Shown here: positions 27,198-34,641 of the stretch, one piece after another
How the letters are laid out: each line of letters starts with the position of its first letter
How positions within the stretch are numbered: position 1 is the first letter of the stretch
Source of the DNA: Synechococcus sp. CB0101
GTDB lineage: Bacteria; Cyanobacteriota; Cyanobacteriia; PCC-6307; Cyanobiaceae
DNA length: 64,000 bases
Assembly: GCF_000179235.2 (NCBI RefSeq)
Contig: NZ_CP039373.1
Span: 1,767,860 to 1,831,859 of the forward strand
Direction: 5' to 3'
Notes under the pieces: generated by a model
The model's database searches: none
Told to the model about the DNA's origin: nothing
The model's input: only the letters and a program-made list of their open reading frames with translations
Program-made: the position numbers and the translations under genes

Positions 27198-27788
27198 TCA
27201 AGCCCCCTCGGGATGCCACTTGATGTTGCAACCGATCGAGGGTTGCTGTTCGGCGCTGACGGGCTGGCCGGCCAGGAGGGCATCGAGGGCAGCGCGCAGC
27301 GTGCGCCCATCCAGCGGTTCGGCGTTGCCGGGGCGGCTGTCATCCAGTTGGCCGCGGTAGGCCAACTGATGCGCGCCATCAAACAAGAAGAGGTCTGGGG
27401 TGCAGGCGGCATGGAACGCCTTCGCCACGGCCTGGCTGGCATCAAACAGATAAGGGAAGCGCCAGCCGTTGCGTTGGGCCTGCTCCCGCAGCCCCTCGGG
27501 TCCGTCCTGGGGATGAGTGATCGTGCTGTTGCTCGAGATGGCCAAGATCTGGACTTGGTTGCCGTAATCGCGCTCCAGCCGGCTCAGTTCCGGCTCGATG
27601 TGCTTCACGAAGGGGCAGTGGGCGCAGAGAAACAGCACCAGCACCGGCTGGGCCGTTAGGACGTTGCTGTTCCAGGGTTCACCGCTGTCGCCGCTGCCCA
27701 CGGTGCCCTGGGCGCCCCAGATCTGCTCGAGGGTGAAGGCTGGCAGCGCTGTGCCGAGCGGCAGCATCGTGGAGGGGGTCAGCACCAT
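27198..27788 (-). CDS. Thioredoxin-like / peroxiredoxin-fold protein
   Basis: A 196-residue thioredoxin-fold protein with an AhpC/TSA-like core. It has LPAFTLEQIWG near the N-terminus and the redox centre VLVLFLCAHCPFVKHIEPEL, whose C-A-H-C motif resembles a thioredoxin active site. CTPDLFLFDGAHQLAYRGQLDD follows, with the cis-proline region. There is no signal peptide, so it is probably cytoplasmic. The substrate is unknown; reduction of disulfides or peroxide removal are both possible. It lies 38 bp downstream of nothing related on its own strand and is divergent from a lipoprotein gene. Confidence 0.85.
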   Translation of the reverse strand: MVLTPSTMLPLGTALPAFTLEQIWGAQGTVGSGDSGEPWNSNVLTAQPVLVLFLCAHCPFVKHIEPELSRLERDYGNQVQILAISSNSTITHPQDGPEGLREQAQRNGWRFPYLFDASQAVAKAFHAACTPDLFLFDGAHQLAYRGQLDDSRPGNAEPLDGRTLRAALDALLAGQPVSAEQQPSIGCNIKWHPEGA

Positions 27789-27828
27789 GGCAGCGGCTCT
27801 GGCGGAGTTGGGGCAGGATGCGCCGATT

Positions 27829-28383
27829 GTGTCTCGGCTGGCCTTGCTTCGATCCGCGCTGCATCGCCCTCGCTGCTGGAGTGGCCTTCTGCTTGCCGCC
27901 GCCCTGGTGGGCTGTGTGCCGGCCCATCGCAGCGCCAGCTGGGCGCTCTATCCCCTGCAGCGCAACCAGCCCCACGACGGCCTGGCGGTGGTGAGCCAGC
28001 CCGACGGATACGGCCTGCATATCTGGCTGGAAACCGACACGAGTCAGCAGGGCGTGTGTAAGCCCCGCTGGCTGGTGGATCCGGCCCGGTTGTTCAACGG
28101 CAATGGCAGCGCTCCTTTCAGTTCAGGCCTGGCCACCCGCGCGGAATTTTTTGAGGCGGTGGCTCGCAAGGATGTGCAACGGGCGCTGAAGAGCGAACTG
28201 GAGGCCCTGTGCAAGCAGCGGGCGCCGCGGGCTCAGTGGCAGTGGACCGAACCGCCCCGCAAGCCCGCTGATGTGAAGGTGCAGACTTTCCCCTTGGTGG
28301 AAGAGCAGGACCTGCTGCCCTCCCCCTATGAGGTGCGCCAGCAGGAAGAGGAGCTGATGAACGGGGCTCCACCGGCTTCCTGA
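27829..28383 (+). CDS. Putative lipoprotein, conserved hypothetical
   Basis: An exported protein of 184 residues with a lipoprotein-type signal: basic N-region then SGLLLAAALVGC, where the cysteine would be lipidated. After it come YPLQRNQPHDGLAVVSQPDG and a lysine-rich region ending PSPYEVRQQEEELMNGAPPAS. No catalytic family is recognised. The GTG at 27829 places the signal sequence properly; an ATG at 27787, which overlaps the divergent thioredoxin-like ATG in a CATG, would give 14 extra residues ahead of it. Function is unknown. Confidence 0.66.
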   Translation: MSRLALLRSALHRPRCWSGLLLAAALVGCVPAHRSASWALYPLQRNQPHDGLAVVSQPDGYGLHIWLETDTSQQGVCKPRWLVDPARLFNGNGSAPFSSGLATRAEFFEAVARKDVQRALKSELEALCKQRAPRAQWQWTEPPRKPADVKVQTFPLVEEQDLLPSPYEVRQQEEELMNGAPPAS

Positions 28384-28395
28384 GCCGCCGTGTCC

Positions 28396-28869
28396 CTACT
28401 GCTGCGGGCTCCAGTCGGCCCAGACCTCCCGTTCGGCGCGGCGCCAATAGCGGCTGAAGCGCCCCAGATCCACCCGGTCTTCTAGCGCCACAAAGGGCCG
28501 GGGCTCCAGCACCTGCACCGGGAGCTCCTGCTCCAGGGCTGCGCAGATCGCCGCCACCCGAGGGTCGGTGCCAGCGCTGGTGACGATGCCGTCGGCGCCG
28601 TGGGCCCGTGCGAAGGCGAGCACCTCGGTGGCCACATCGCCCTTGCGCAGGCTCACCGGCAGCTCCAGCAGGCACTCGTAGAGGAAGCCGATGCGCTTGA
28701 GGCTCACCGGTTGAGCTGCCGGCGCGGCGGGGTCGCCGGTGGTGGGGCTGCGGCCCGCCAGGAGTTCTGTGTCGAACACGAATACCGCTGGCCGGTCGGG
28801 GTGGGCCTGCAGGGCGGGATTGGAGGGGCCCAGGGCTTCGCCGTGAATCCAGAGGATGGGGTTCTGCAT
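28396..28869 (-). CDS. Photolyase-like N-terminal (Rossmann) domain protein
   Basis: A 157-residue protein that matches only the alpha/beta antenna-domain part of DNA photolyases: PILWIHGEALGPSNPALQAH, VFVFDTEL, RIGFLYECLLELPVSLRKGD and EVLAFARAHGADGIVTSAGT. No FAD domain is attached. It lies 6 bp after the gene for the FAD domain on the same strand, so the two halves of a photolyase-like protein are encoded as adjacent genes in reversed order. It may form a heterodimer with its neighbour; this is inference. The TGA is only 13 bp from the convergent lipoprotein stop. Confidence 0.78.
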   Translation of the reverse strand: MQNPILWIHGEALGPSNPALQAHPDRPAVFVFDTELLAGRSPTTGDPAAPAAQPVSLKRIGFLYECLLELPVSLRKGDVATEVLAFARAHGADGIVTSAGTDPRVAAICAALEQELPVQVLEPRPFVALEDRVDLGRFSRYWRRAEREVWADWSPQQ

Positions 28870-28875
28870 CGGGGT

Positions 28876-29808
28876 TTATCGGCGACGGCTGGGGCGGCTC
28901 AGGGCGGCGTTGCCACCGGAGGGCCGCGGGTTGCTGCGTTGGTGGTTGTTGCTCTCCACCGCGCGCACGCTCGGCATTGCTTTGAACAGCTCGGCCTCCA
29001 GCTGCTCGTAGCTGGCATCGAAGGGGCAGCCCTGCTCGCTCAGGGGACAGCGGCGGCAGTAGCTGCCATGGCTGTAGCGCTCGAGGTTGGAGCGATTGAA
29101 GAAGTAGGGCTTGTGGCTGAAGCTGCTGGCCACCCACTGCCAGCTGAGGTTGTTGCTGGCGGGGTCGCCATCGAGCAGGTGGCGCAGAAACCATTGGGCG
29201 CCGGCCTGCCAGCGGATGCGGCGCCAGTGCACCAGATAGGCCGCCAGCCACATGCGGGCGTGGTTGTGCAGCCAGCCCGTGCTGTGGAGCTCGGTGATGA
29301 AGCCATCCATGCAGGCCAGCCCGGTGCGGCCTTCGGCGATGTCGCCGGGGAGCTCAGGGCTGTAAGCGCCGGGATGGTGGCCGGTTTTGAGCTCTTCTTG
29401 ATCGCGCCAGATCCCATGGCCCAGCTGATGCCAGAGGCGCTGCCAGTAGTCGCGCCAGCCGAGCTCATTGATCAGCTTTTCGCCGTCCGTGCGGGAGCGC
29501 AGCTTCGCGAACACGGCATCGCGCACCTCCGCCAGGCTCAGTGCCCCTTGGCGGATGTAGGGCGAAAGGCGGGTCACCGGGCCATCGAGGAAGTTGCGCC
29601 CCTTGGCGTAGCGGGCCGGCTGGATGCGGCTCAGCAGTTGCTCGGCCTGGTGGCGGCCGCCCCGAAAGGGGCTGAGGCTGCCCTCGGCTCCTGGGAAGAG
29701 GCGTTGCAGCTCGGCTGCAAGCGCCTGGCGGCTCTCGAACTGGCGCGGCAGCTCCCCTGGCTGCTCGGGCCAGCTGAGCGGTGCGCCGCTAAGGGAATCG
29801 GTGGCCAC
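28876..29808 (-). CDS. FAD-binding-domain photolyase/cryptochrome-like protein without antenna domain
   Basis: A 310-residue protein resembling the C-terminal catalytic domain of photolyases: AYSPELPGDIAEGRTGLACM, HSTGWLHNHARMWLAAYLVH, LDGDPASNNLSWQWVASSFS and KPYFFNRSNLERYS. The FAD-pocket residues and the Asn-Asn around the flavin are present. Four cysteines sit at about residues 166, 251, 254 and 261 (in GLACM, YCRRCPLSEQGCPF), a pattern that could coordinate metal or an Fe-S cluster. The GTG at 29808 is chosen; an ATG at 29898 overlapping the fabI ATG is possible. The partner gene for the Rossmann domain follows by 6 bp. Substrate (DNA repair or signalling) is unknown. Confidence 0.8.
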   Translation of the reverse strand: MATDSLSGAPLSWPEQPGELPRQFESRQALAAELQRLFPGAEGSLSPFRGGRHQAEQLLSRIQPARYAKGRNFLDGPVTRLSPYIRQGALSLAEVRDAVFAKLRSRTDGEKLINELGWRDYWQRLWHQLGHGIWRDQEELKTGHHPGAYSPELPGDIAEGRTGLACMDGFITELHSTGWLHNHARMWLAAYLVHWRRIRWQAGAQWFLRHLLDGDPASNNLSWQWVASSFSHKPYFFNRSNLERYSHGSYCRRCPLSEQGCPFDASYEQLEAELFKAMPSVRAVESNNHQRSNPRPSGGNAALSRPSRRR

Positions 29809-29896
29809 GGGGTGGAGCAATCCAGGCGCCGATCCTGCCGCTTGGGGCCGGTGGCCGTGGCTGGGGGAGAATCCCCCGATCGCAAGCGCCCGATCC

Positions 29897-30679
29897 ATGC
29901 TCCTCGACCTGCGCGGCAAGAAGGCCCTCGTCACCGGCATCGCTAACAACAAGTCGATTGCCTGGGGCATCGCCCAGCAGCTGCATGCCGCCGGCGCTGA
30001 GCTGGGGGTGACCTATCTCCCCGATGAGAAGGGCCGCTTTGAAGGCAAGGTGCGCGACCTCACCGCTCCCCTGGCCCCCACCCTGTTCGAGCCCCTCAAC
30101 GTGCAGGACCCGGCTCAGATCGAGGCCGTGTTCAACCGGGTTAAGGAGCACTGGGGCTCCATCGATGTGCTCGTGCATTGCCTGGCCTATGCCGGCAAAG
30201 ACGAGCTGGTGGGCGATTACTCCAACATCTCCCCGGAAGGCTTTGGCCGCGCGCTCGAGGTGAGCGCCTACTCGTTGGCGCCTCTCTGCCGCTACGCCAA
30301 GCCCCTGTTCAACGAGGGCGCCAGCGTGATCACCCTCAGCTACCTCGGGGCTGAGCGCGCGATCCCCAACTACAACGTGATGGGCGTGGCGAAGGCGGCC
30401 CTGGAGGCCTCCGTGCGTTATCTGGCCGCTGAACTAGGTGCCGAGAAGCAGGTGCGCGTGAACGCCATTAGCGCTGGCCCGATCCGCACCCTGGCCAGCT
30501 CGGCCATCGGCGGCATCCTCGACATGATCCACAACGTGGAGGAAAAGGCTCCGCTGCACCGCACCGTGACCCAAGACGAAGTGGGCGGTACCGCGGCCTT
30601 CCTGGCCAGCCCCCTTTCCAGCGGCATCACCGGCCAGGTGATCTATGTGGACGCGGGCTACTGCATCACCGGCATGTGA
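29897..30679 (+). CDS. fabI: Enoyl-[acyl-carrier-protein] reductase (NADH)
   Basis: The last reductive step of each fatty-acid elongation cycle. It is an SDR of 260 residues: [20 protein letters not shown] (NAD-binding), [40 protein letters not shown] with the Tyr-x6-Lys pair, and [19 protein letters not shown]. All are FabI hallmarks. Length is normal. It is divergent from the photolyase-like gene and followed by hisB. Confidence 0.96.
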   Translation: MLLDLRGKKALVTGIANNKSIAWGIAQQLHAAGAELGVTYLPDEKGRFEGKVRDLTAPLAPTLFEPLNVQDPAQIEAVFNRVKEHWGSIDVLVHCLAYAGKDELVGDYSNISPEGFGRALEVSAYSLAPLCRYAKPLFNEGASVITLSYLGAERAIPNYNVMGVAKAALEASVRYLAAELGAEKQVRVNAISAGPIRTLASSAIGGILDMIHNVEEKAPLHRTVTQDEVGGTAAFLASPLSSGITGQVIYVDAGYCITGM

Positions 30680-30694
30680 GCGGCACACTGATTC

Positions 30695-30700
30695 AGGAGG
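30695..30700 (+). promoter_or_regulatory. Strong Shine-Dalgarno of hisB
   Basis: AGGAGG sits 8 bases before the ATG at 30709. Most genes here lack such an element, so it is decisive for choosing this start over the upstream GTG at 30676 that overlaps the fabI stop. Confidence 0.75.
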
Positions 30701-30708
30701 GCATCGTT

Positions 30709-31311
30709 ATGCGCACAGGCGACATCCACCGCGTCACCGGCGAAACCGATGTGCGCGTCAAGGTCAACCTCGATGGCAGCGGCAGCTGCACGGTGAGCAC
30801 CGGTGTGCCGTTCCTGGATCACATGCTCCATCAGATCAGCAGCCACGGGCTGATCGATCTGGAGATCAACGCCGTGGGTGACACCCACATCGACGATCAC
30901 CACACCAATGAAGATGTGGGCATCGCCGTGGGTCAGGCCTTGGCGCAGGCGTTGGGAGACCGGCGCGGGATCCATCGCTTCGGGCACTTTCTGGCGCCCC
31001 TCGATGAAGCGTTGGTGCAGGTTGCCCTCGATTGCAGCGGCCGCCCGCACCTGAGCTTCGGCCTGCAGATCCCCGCTCAGAAGATCGGCACTTACGACAC
31101 CGAACTGGTGAAGGAGTTCTTCGTGGCAGTGGTGAACAACTCCGGCCTCACCCTGCACATCCGCCAGCTCGATGGGGTGAATTCGCACCACATCGTGGAG
31201 GCCTGCTTTAAGGCCTTCGCGCGGGCGCTGCGCCAGGCCACCGAAGTGGATCCGCGCCGCGCCGGAGCGGTGCCCAGCAGCAAAGGGGTGCTGGAGCGGG
31301 CTGGGGCCTGA
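30709..31311 (+). CDS. hisB: Imidazoleglycerol-phosphate dehydratase
   Basis: Catalyses the sixth step of histidine synthesis. The protein is monofunctional (200 residues, without the phosphatase domain of enteric HisB). Metal-binding histidine motifs are intact: [38 protein letters not shown] and [19 protein letters not shown]. The ATG follows a consensus Shine-Dalgarno site. It is 29 bp downstream of fabI and probably shares its transcript. Confidence 0.95.
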   Translation: MRTGDIHRVTGETDVRVKVNLDGSGSCTVSTGVPFLDHMLHQISSHGLIDLEINAVGDTHIDDHHTNEDVGIAVGQALAQALGDRRGIHRFGHFLAPLDEALVQVALDCSGRPHLSFGLQIPAQKIGTYDTELVKEFFVAVVNNSGLTLHIRQLDGVNSHHIVEACFKAFARALRQATEVDPRRAGAVPSSKGVLERAGA

Positions 31312-31350
31312 TCCAACCGGCGCAGGGCGCCAGGAAGGGGGCGGTGCATG

Positions 31351-31374
31351 CAGACGGATCTGGGGATCGGTCTG
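31351..31374. repeat. Inverted repeat in the hisB-carotenoid oxygenase spacer
   Basis: The arms CAGACGGATC and GATCGGTCTG are complementary at nine of ten positions around a TGGG loop. They lie 39 bp after the hisB stop. There is no T-run, so a regulator-binding or RNA-structure role is as likely as termination. Nothing else is obvious in the 192-bp spacer apart from a less GC-rich segment before 31490. Confidence 0.4.
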
Positions 31375-31503
31375 CGAGTGGGCTCAGATCCCGTGAGTTG
31401 TGGGTTCACACGTGGATGGTTGCGCGTTTTGGGAATAGGCGCGGCGCCTTAACACTCCGTTACGCGATGATCAAGGTCTGCGTCCGCCCTCGCCGCTGCC
31501 TCG

Positions 31504-32970
31504 ATGACTGCTGCTCCTGCTGCCGCTCCCGCCTACGACCGCGCTGATTGGGCCAGCGCCTTCCGCAATGTGGGCGTGGAGCTCGATGGCGTCACGCTCA
31601 CCGCGGCGCGCGGCACGATCCCGCCGGAGCTCGAGGGCACGCTCTATCGCAATGGGCCGGGCCGGCTGGAGCGCGGCGGCCATTGGGTGCATCACCCCTT
31701 TGATGGCGACGGCATGATCACCGCCCTGCGCTTCGCGGGCGGCCAGGCGGAGCTGCGCAACCGTTTTGTGCGCACGGAGGGTTGGCAGGCTGAGGAAGCG
31801 GCCGACAAATTCCTCTACCGCGGTGTGTTCGGCACCCAGAAACCCGGTGGCATCGCCGCCAATGCCTTCGACCTGCGGCTCAAGAACATCGCCAACACCC
31901 ATGTGGTGCGCCTCGGTGATCAGCTCCTAGCGCTGTGGGAGGCGGCTGAGCCTCATGCCCTCGATCCCGACAGCCTGGAAACCCGGGGCCTCAGCCGCCT
32001 GGATGGCTTGCTGAAAAAGGGCGAGGCCTTCAGCGCCCACCCCCGCTTCGATCCTGGCCATCACGGCGAGCCCCGCATGGTGACCTTCGGCGTGAAGGCG
32101 GGCCCGCGCAGCACGATCCGGTTGATGGAGTTTTCCAGCGCGGGCACGCTGCTGGCCGATAGCAAGCACAGCTTCAAGGGCTTCGCCTTCCTGCACGACT
32201 TCGCCATCACCCCGAATTGGGCGGTGTTCCTCCAGAACGCTGTGGCCTTCAACCCCACCGGCTTCGTGCTGGGCCAGAAGGGTGCAGCGCAGTGTCTTAG
32301 CTCCAAGCCTGGAGAGCAGGGTCAGTTCTGGTTGATCCCCCGCAGTTCAGGCAGCGCCGCTGGCCGTGAGCCGCTCCAGATCGCTGCGCCGGAAGGTTTT
32401 GTGTTCCACCACCTCAATGCGTTTGAAGAGGGCGATGAACTGGTGGTGGATTCGATCTACTACGCCGATTTCCCCTCGATCGGGCCCGACGTGGATTTCC
32501 GCCAGGTGGATTTCGAGAGCATCCCCGAAGGCCAGCTGGTGCGCTGCCGCATCAACCTCACCGAAGGAAGCGTCACGAGCGAGCTGCTTGAGGGCCGCAC
32601 CTGCGAATTTGCGATGGTGAACCCCGCTCGCCAGGGCTTGGATGCTCACGTGAGCTGGATGGCTGTGGCCGAGCGTGAGCGGGGTAACGATCCGCTGCAG
32701 GCGATCAAGAAGCTCGATCTCCGCACTGGCGAAGGCCGGGTGTGGAGCGCCGCACCGCGCGGGTTTGTGAGTGAGCCGGTGATGGTGTCCCGCCCTGGTG
32801 CCACGGCGGAAGACGACGGCTGGGTGCTCTGCCTGGTGTGGAACGGCGCCCGCTGCGCCAGTGATCTGGTGATTCTCGATGCAGCGTCGATGGCGGAGGT
32901 GGCCTTGCTGGAACTGCCCCTGGCGGTGCCCCACGGCCTGCATGGCAGCTGGGCGCCTGCAGCGGCTTGA
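31504..32970 (+). CDS. Carotenoid oxygenase (RPE65/CCD family)
   Basis: A non-haem iron enzyme (488 residues) that cleaves carotenoids or apocarotenoids. It begins YRNGPGRLERGG with WVHHPFDGDGMI, typical of cyanobacterial apocarotenoid oxygenases. The four iron-ligand histidines are seen in FDPGHHGEPRM, FAFLHDFAITPNWAVF, GFVFHHLNAFEEGD and near the C-terminus (VPHGLHGSWAP). There is no signal peptide. The substrate is not determinable; products would be retinal-like or shorter apocarotenoids. The downstream YciI-like gene overlaps its stop by one base. Confidence 0.93.
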   Translation: MTAAPAAAPAYDRADWASAFRNVGVELDGVTLTAARGTIPPELEGTLYRNGPGRLERGGHWVHHPFDGDGMITALRFAGGQAELRNRFVRTEGWQAEEAADKFLYRGVFGTQKPGGIAANAFDLRLKNIANTHVVRLGDQLLALWEAAEPHALDPDSLETRGLSRLDGLLKKGEAFSAHPRFDPGHHGEPRMVTFGVKAGPRSTIRLMEFSSAGTLLADSKHSFKGFAFLHDFAITPNWAVFLQNAVAFNPTGFVLGQKGAAQCLSSKPGEQGQFWLIPRSSGSAAGREPLQIAAPEGFVFHHLNAFEEGDELVVDSIYYADFPSIGPDVDFRQVDFESIPEGQLVRCRINLTEGSVTSELLEGRTCEFAMVNPARQGLDAHVSWMAVAERERGNDPLQAIKKLDLRTGEGRVWSAAPRGFVSEPVMVSRPGATAEDDGWVLCLVWNGARCASDLVILDAASMAEVALLELPLAVPHGLHGSWAPAAA

Positions 32971-33266
32971 TGCCCTGGTTCGTGAAGCAGGAAACCTTCC
33001 TGCGTTCCTATGCCGAGATGAAGCCCCACCTGCAGGCGCATCGCGCCTGGGTGGAGCAGTTGCGTGAGGCGGGGACCGTGCTCAGCAGCGGCTATTTGGT
33101 GGATGGGGTTGGGCAGCCTGGTGGGGGCGGCCTGCTGCTGCTGCAGGCTGCCGACTACGCCGAGGCGGAAGCCTTGGTGCTGCAAGACCCGATGGTGCGC
33201 AGTGGCGGCGTGGACTGGCGGCTGCAGGAATGGCGGCCGTCAGTCGGTGATCTGGGCGTGGGCTGA
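32970..33266 (+). CDS. YciI-like protein
   Basis: A 98-residue protein of the YciI fold (ferredoxin-like dimer). It has HLQAHRAWVEQLREAGTVLS, GGGLLLLQAADYAEAEALVL and DPMVRSGGVDWRLQEW, matching the family's histidine and aspartate-containing segments, the presumed active site. The ATG at 32970 overlaps the carotenoid oxygenase stop (TGATG), so the two are coupled. Function in cyanobacteria is unknown; a link to small-molecule turnover is only context-based. Confidence 0.85.
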   Translation: MPWFVKQETFLRSYAEMKPHLQAHRAWVEQLREAGTVLSSGYLVDGVGQPGGGGLLLLQAADYAEAEALVLQDPMVRSGGVDWRLQEWRPSVGDLGVG

Positions 33267-33373
33267 AGGCTTGTTGGGGTTTGTTCAGTTGCACCTGGTT
33301 GCAGATCGCTGCAAGAGCAGTTGCACGGCTCCGCAGGGCTGCCCTTAGACACAAGGGAGATGCCCAGACACCC

Positions 33374-34054
33374 GTGGTTTCGCTCCGGTTCGCTGCTGTT
33401 GCTCTGAGTGCCCTGCCGCTGGCGGTGCCGGTTCAGGCGCAGCCACTCAGCTGCAACGGCACCCTGCTCCAACTGCAGGTGCAGGAGCAGGGCAGTGCCG
33501 CCTTCGATCGCTTCAGCTTCAACCTGGGCCTCGAGGCCGAAGCCCCCACTAAGGCCGCGGCGCTCGATCAGCTGAATGCCCGCCTGGCAGCGGTGCGCAA
33601 GGCGGTCACGCCCCTGGCCAGTGGCAAGCTCACGATTCCGGCGCCGTCCACCTATCGCAGCGGCGGCGGTAGCGCGGGGCCGCTGCGGGAGCGGGCCAAC
33701 ACCACGGTGTCGGGCACGGTGAGCAAGGCGAATTACAACGCCCTGATCCAGGCGGCTGGCCGGTTGCCCGGCGTGAACCTGCGCGGCTTCACTGCGGAAG
33801 CGGCCAGTGGCAGTGAGGCGCAGCTGCGCACGCGGCTGCTGCGGGAGGCGCTGGCTGACGGCCAGCGGCAGGCGCAGGCCACGGCTGATGCGCTGGGTCT
33901 GCGGCGGGTGCAGCTCCTGCGCATCGACCAACGCGGCGGCGGTTCGATCCGTCCGATGCCTTACGCGATGGCAGCGCGCAGCAGCTTCAATCCCGATGAA
34001 GCTCAGGCTCATCAGAGCAGCGTGAGCCTGGGGTTGGACTACTGCCTGTCTTGA
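33374..34054 (+). CDS. SIMPL-domain (DUF541) exported protein
   Basis: An exported protein of about 226 residues with a signal peptide (RFAAVALSALPLAVPVQAQP, cleavage near the second Ala-x-Ala). The body is the SIMPL/DUF541 fold: LSCNGTLLQLQVQEQGSA, PTKAAALDQLNARLAAVRKA, SGTVSKANYNALIQAAGR and LLREALADGQRQAQATADAL. Members occur in the periplasm or outer envelope and bind partner proteins; none is identified here. The GTG at 33374 sets the signal peptide; an upstream reading to 33281 is less likely. The 3' end overlaps convergent rdgB by 16 bp. Confidence 0.84.
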   Translation: MVSLRFAAVALSALPLAVPVQAQPLSCNGTLLQLQVQEQGSAAFDRFSFNLGLEAEAPTKAAALDQLNARLAAVRKAVTPLASGKLTIPAPSTYRSGGGSAGPLRERANTTVSGTVSKANYNALIQAAGRLPGVNLRGFTAEAASGSEAQLRTRLLREALADGQRQAQATADALGLRRVQLLRIDQRGGGSIRPMPYAMAARSSFNPDEAQAHQSSVSLGLDYCLS

Positions 34055-34641
34055 GCGAGTGCTGCGCGCAGCTGCGGTTTCAAGGCGGCAAACGCTCGGC
34101 CCCGATGTCCTAGTTCAGCCTTCTGGCTATGGGGCATCTCCGCAAAGGTGAACTTGGCTTCGGGCACGAAGAACACAGGGTCGTAGCCGAAGCCGCCCTC
34201 ACCGCGAGGGGCCTCGAGGATCGTGCCGGGGCAGATCCCTTCCACTTCCAACACCACCTCTCCCTCTGGACTGGCCAGGGCAAGGGCAGCCGTGAATTGA
34301 GCGCTGCGAGCTGAAGGTGTTGTCGCTCCTGCGTCGGCTAACTCCTGCAGCAGCCGTTGGATCCGAGCTGTGTCGGTGTCGGCGTAGCGCGCTGAATGCA
34401 CCCCGGGGGCGCCGCCGAGGGCATCCACGCTGAGGCCGGAGTCGTCAGCCAGGGCCCAGCAGCCAGTGGCGCGAGCCACGGCTTCCGCTTTGAGCCGGGC
34501 GTTCTCGGCAAAGGTGCTGCCGGTTTCCTCCACCTCCAGGCCCTCAGGCTGCGGCTGGGCTTCGAGGCCGAGATCAGCCAGGAGTCGCCCGAATTCGCGC
34601 ACTTTGCCGGCGTTGCCGCTGGCGATCACCAGGGTGGTCAT
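34039..34641 (-). CDS. rdgB: XTP/dITP diphosphatase (RdgB/HAM1 type)
   Basis: Hydrolyses non-canonical purine triphosphates (ITP, XTP), keeping them out of nucleic acids. Motifs are LVIASGNAGKVREFGRLL, GSTFAENARLKAEAVARATG with LADDSGLSVDALGGAPGVHS, and GEGGFGYDPVFFVPE ending in HRGRAF. Length is 200 residues, normal. The ATG at 34641 overlaps the stop of the upstream phosphohexomutase gene by one base; the longer reading to 34761 lies inside that gene. Confidence 0.94.
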   Translation of the reverse strand: MTTLVIASGNAGKVREFGRLLADLGLEAQPQPEGLEVEETGSTFAENARLKAEAVARATGCWALADDSGLSVDALGGAPGVHSARYADTDTARIQRLLQELADAGATTPSARSAQFTAALALASPEGEVVLEVEGICPGTILEAPRGEGGFGYDPVFFVPEAKFTFAEMPHSQKAELGHRGRAFAALKPQLRAALAQDRQ

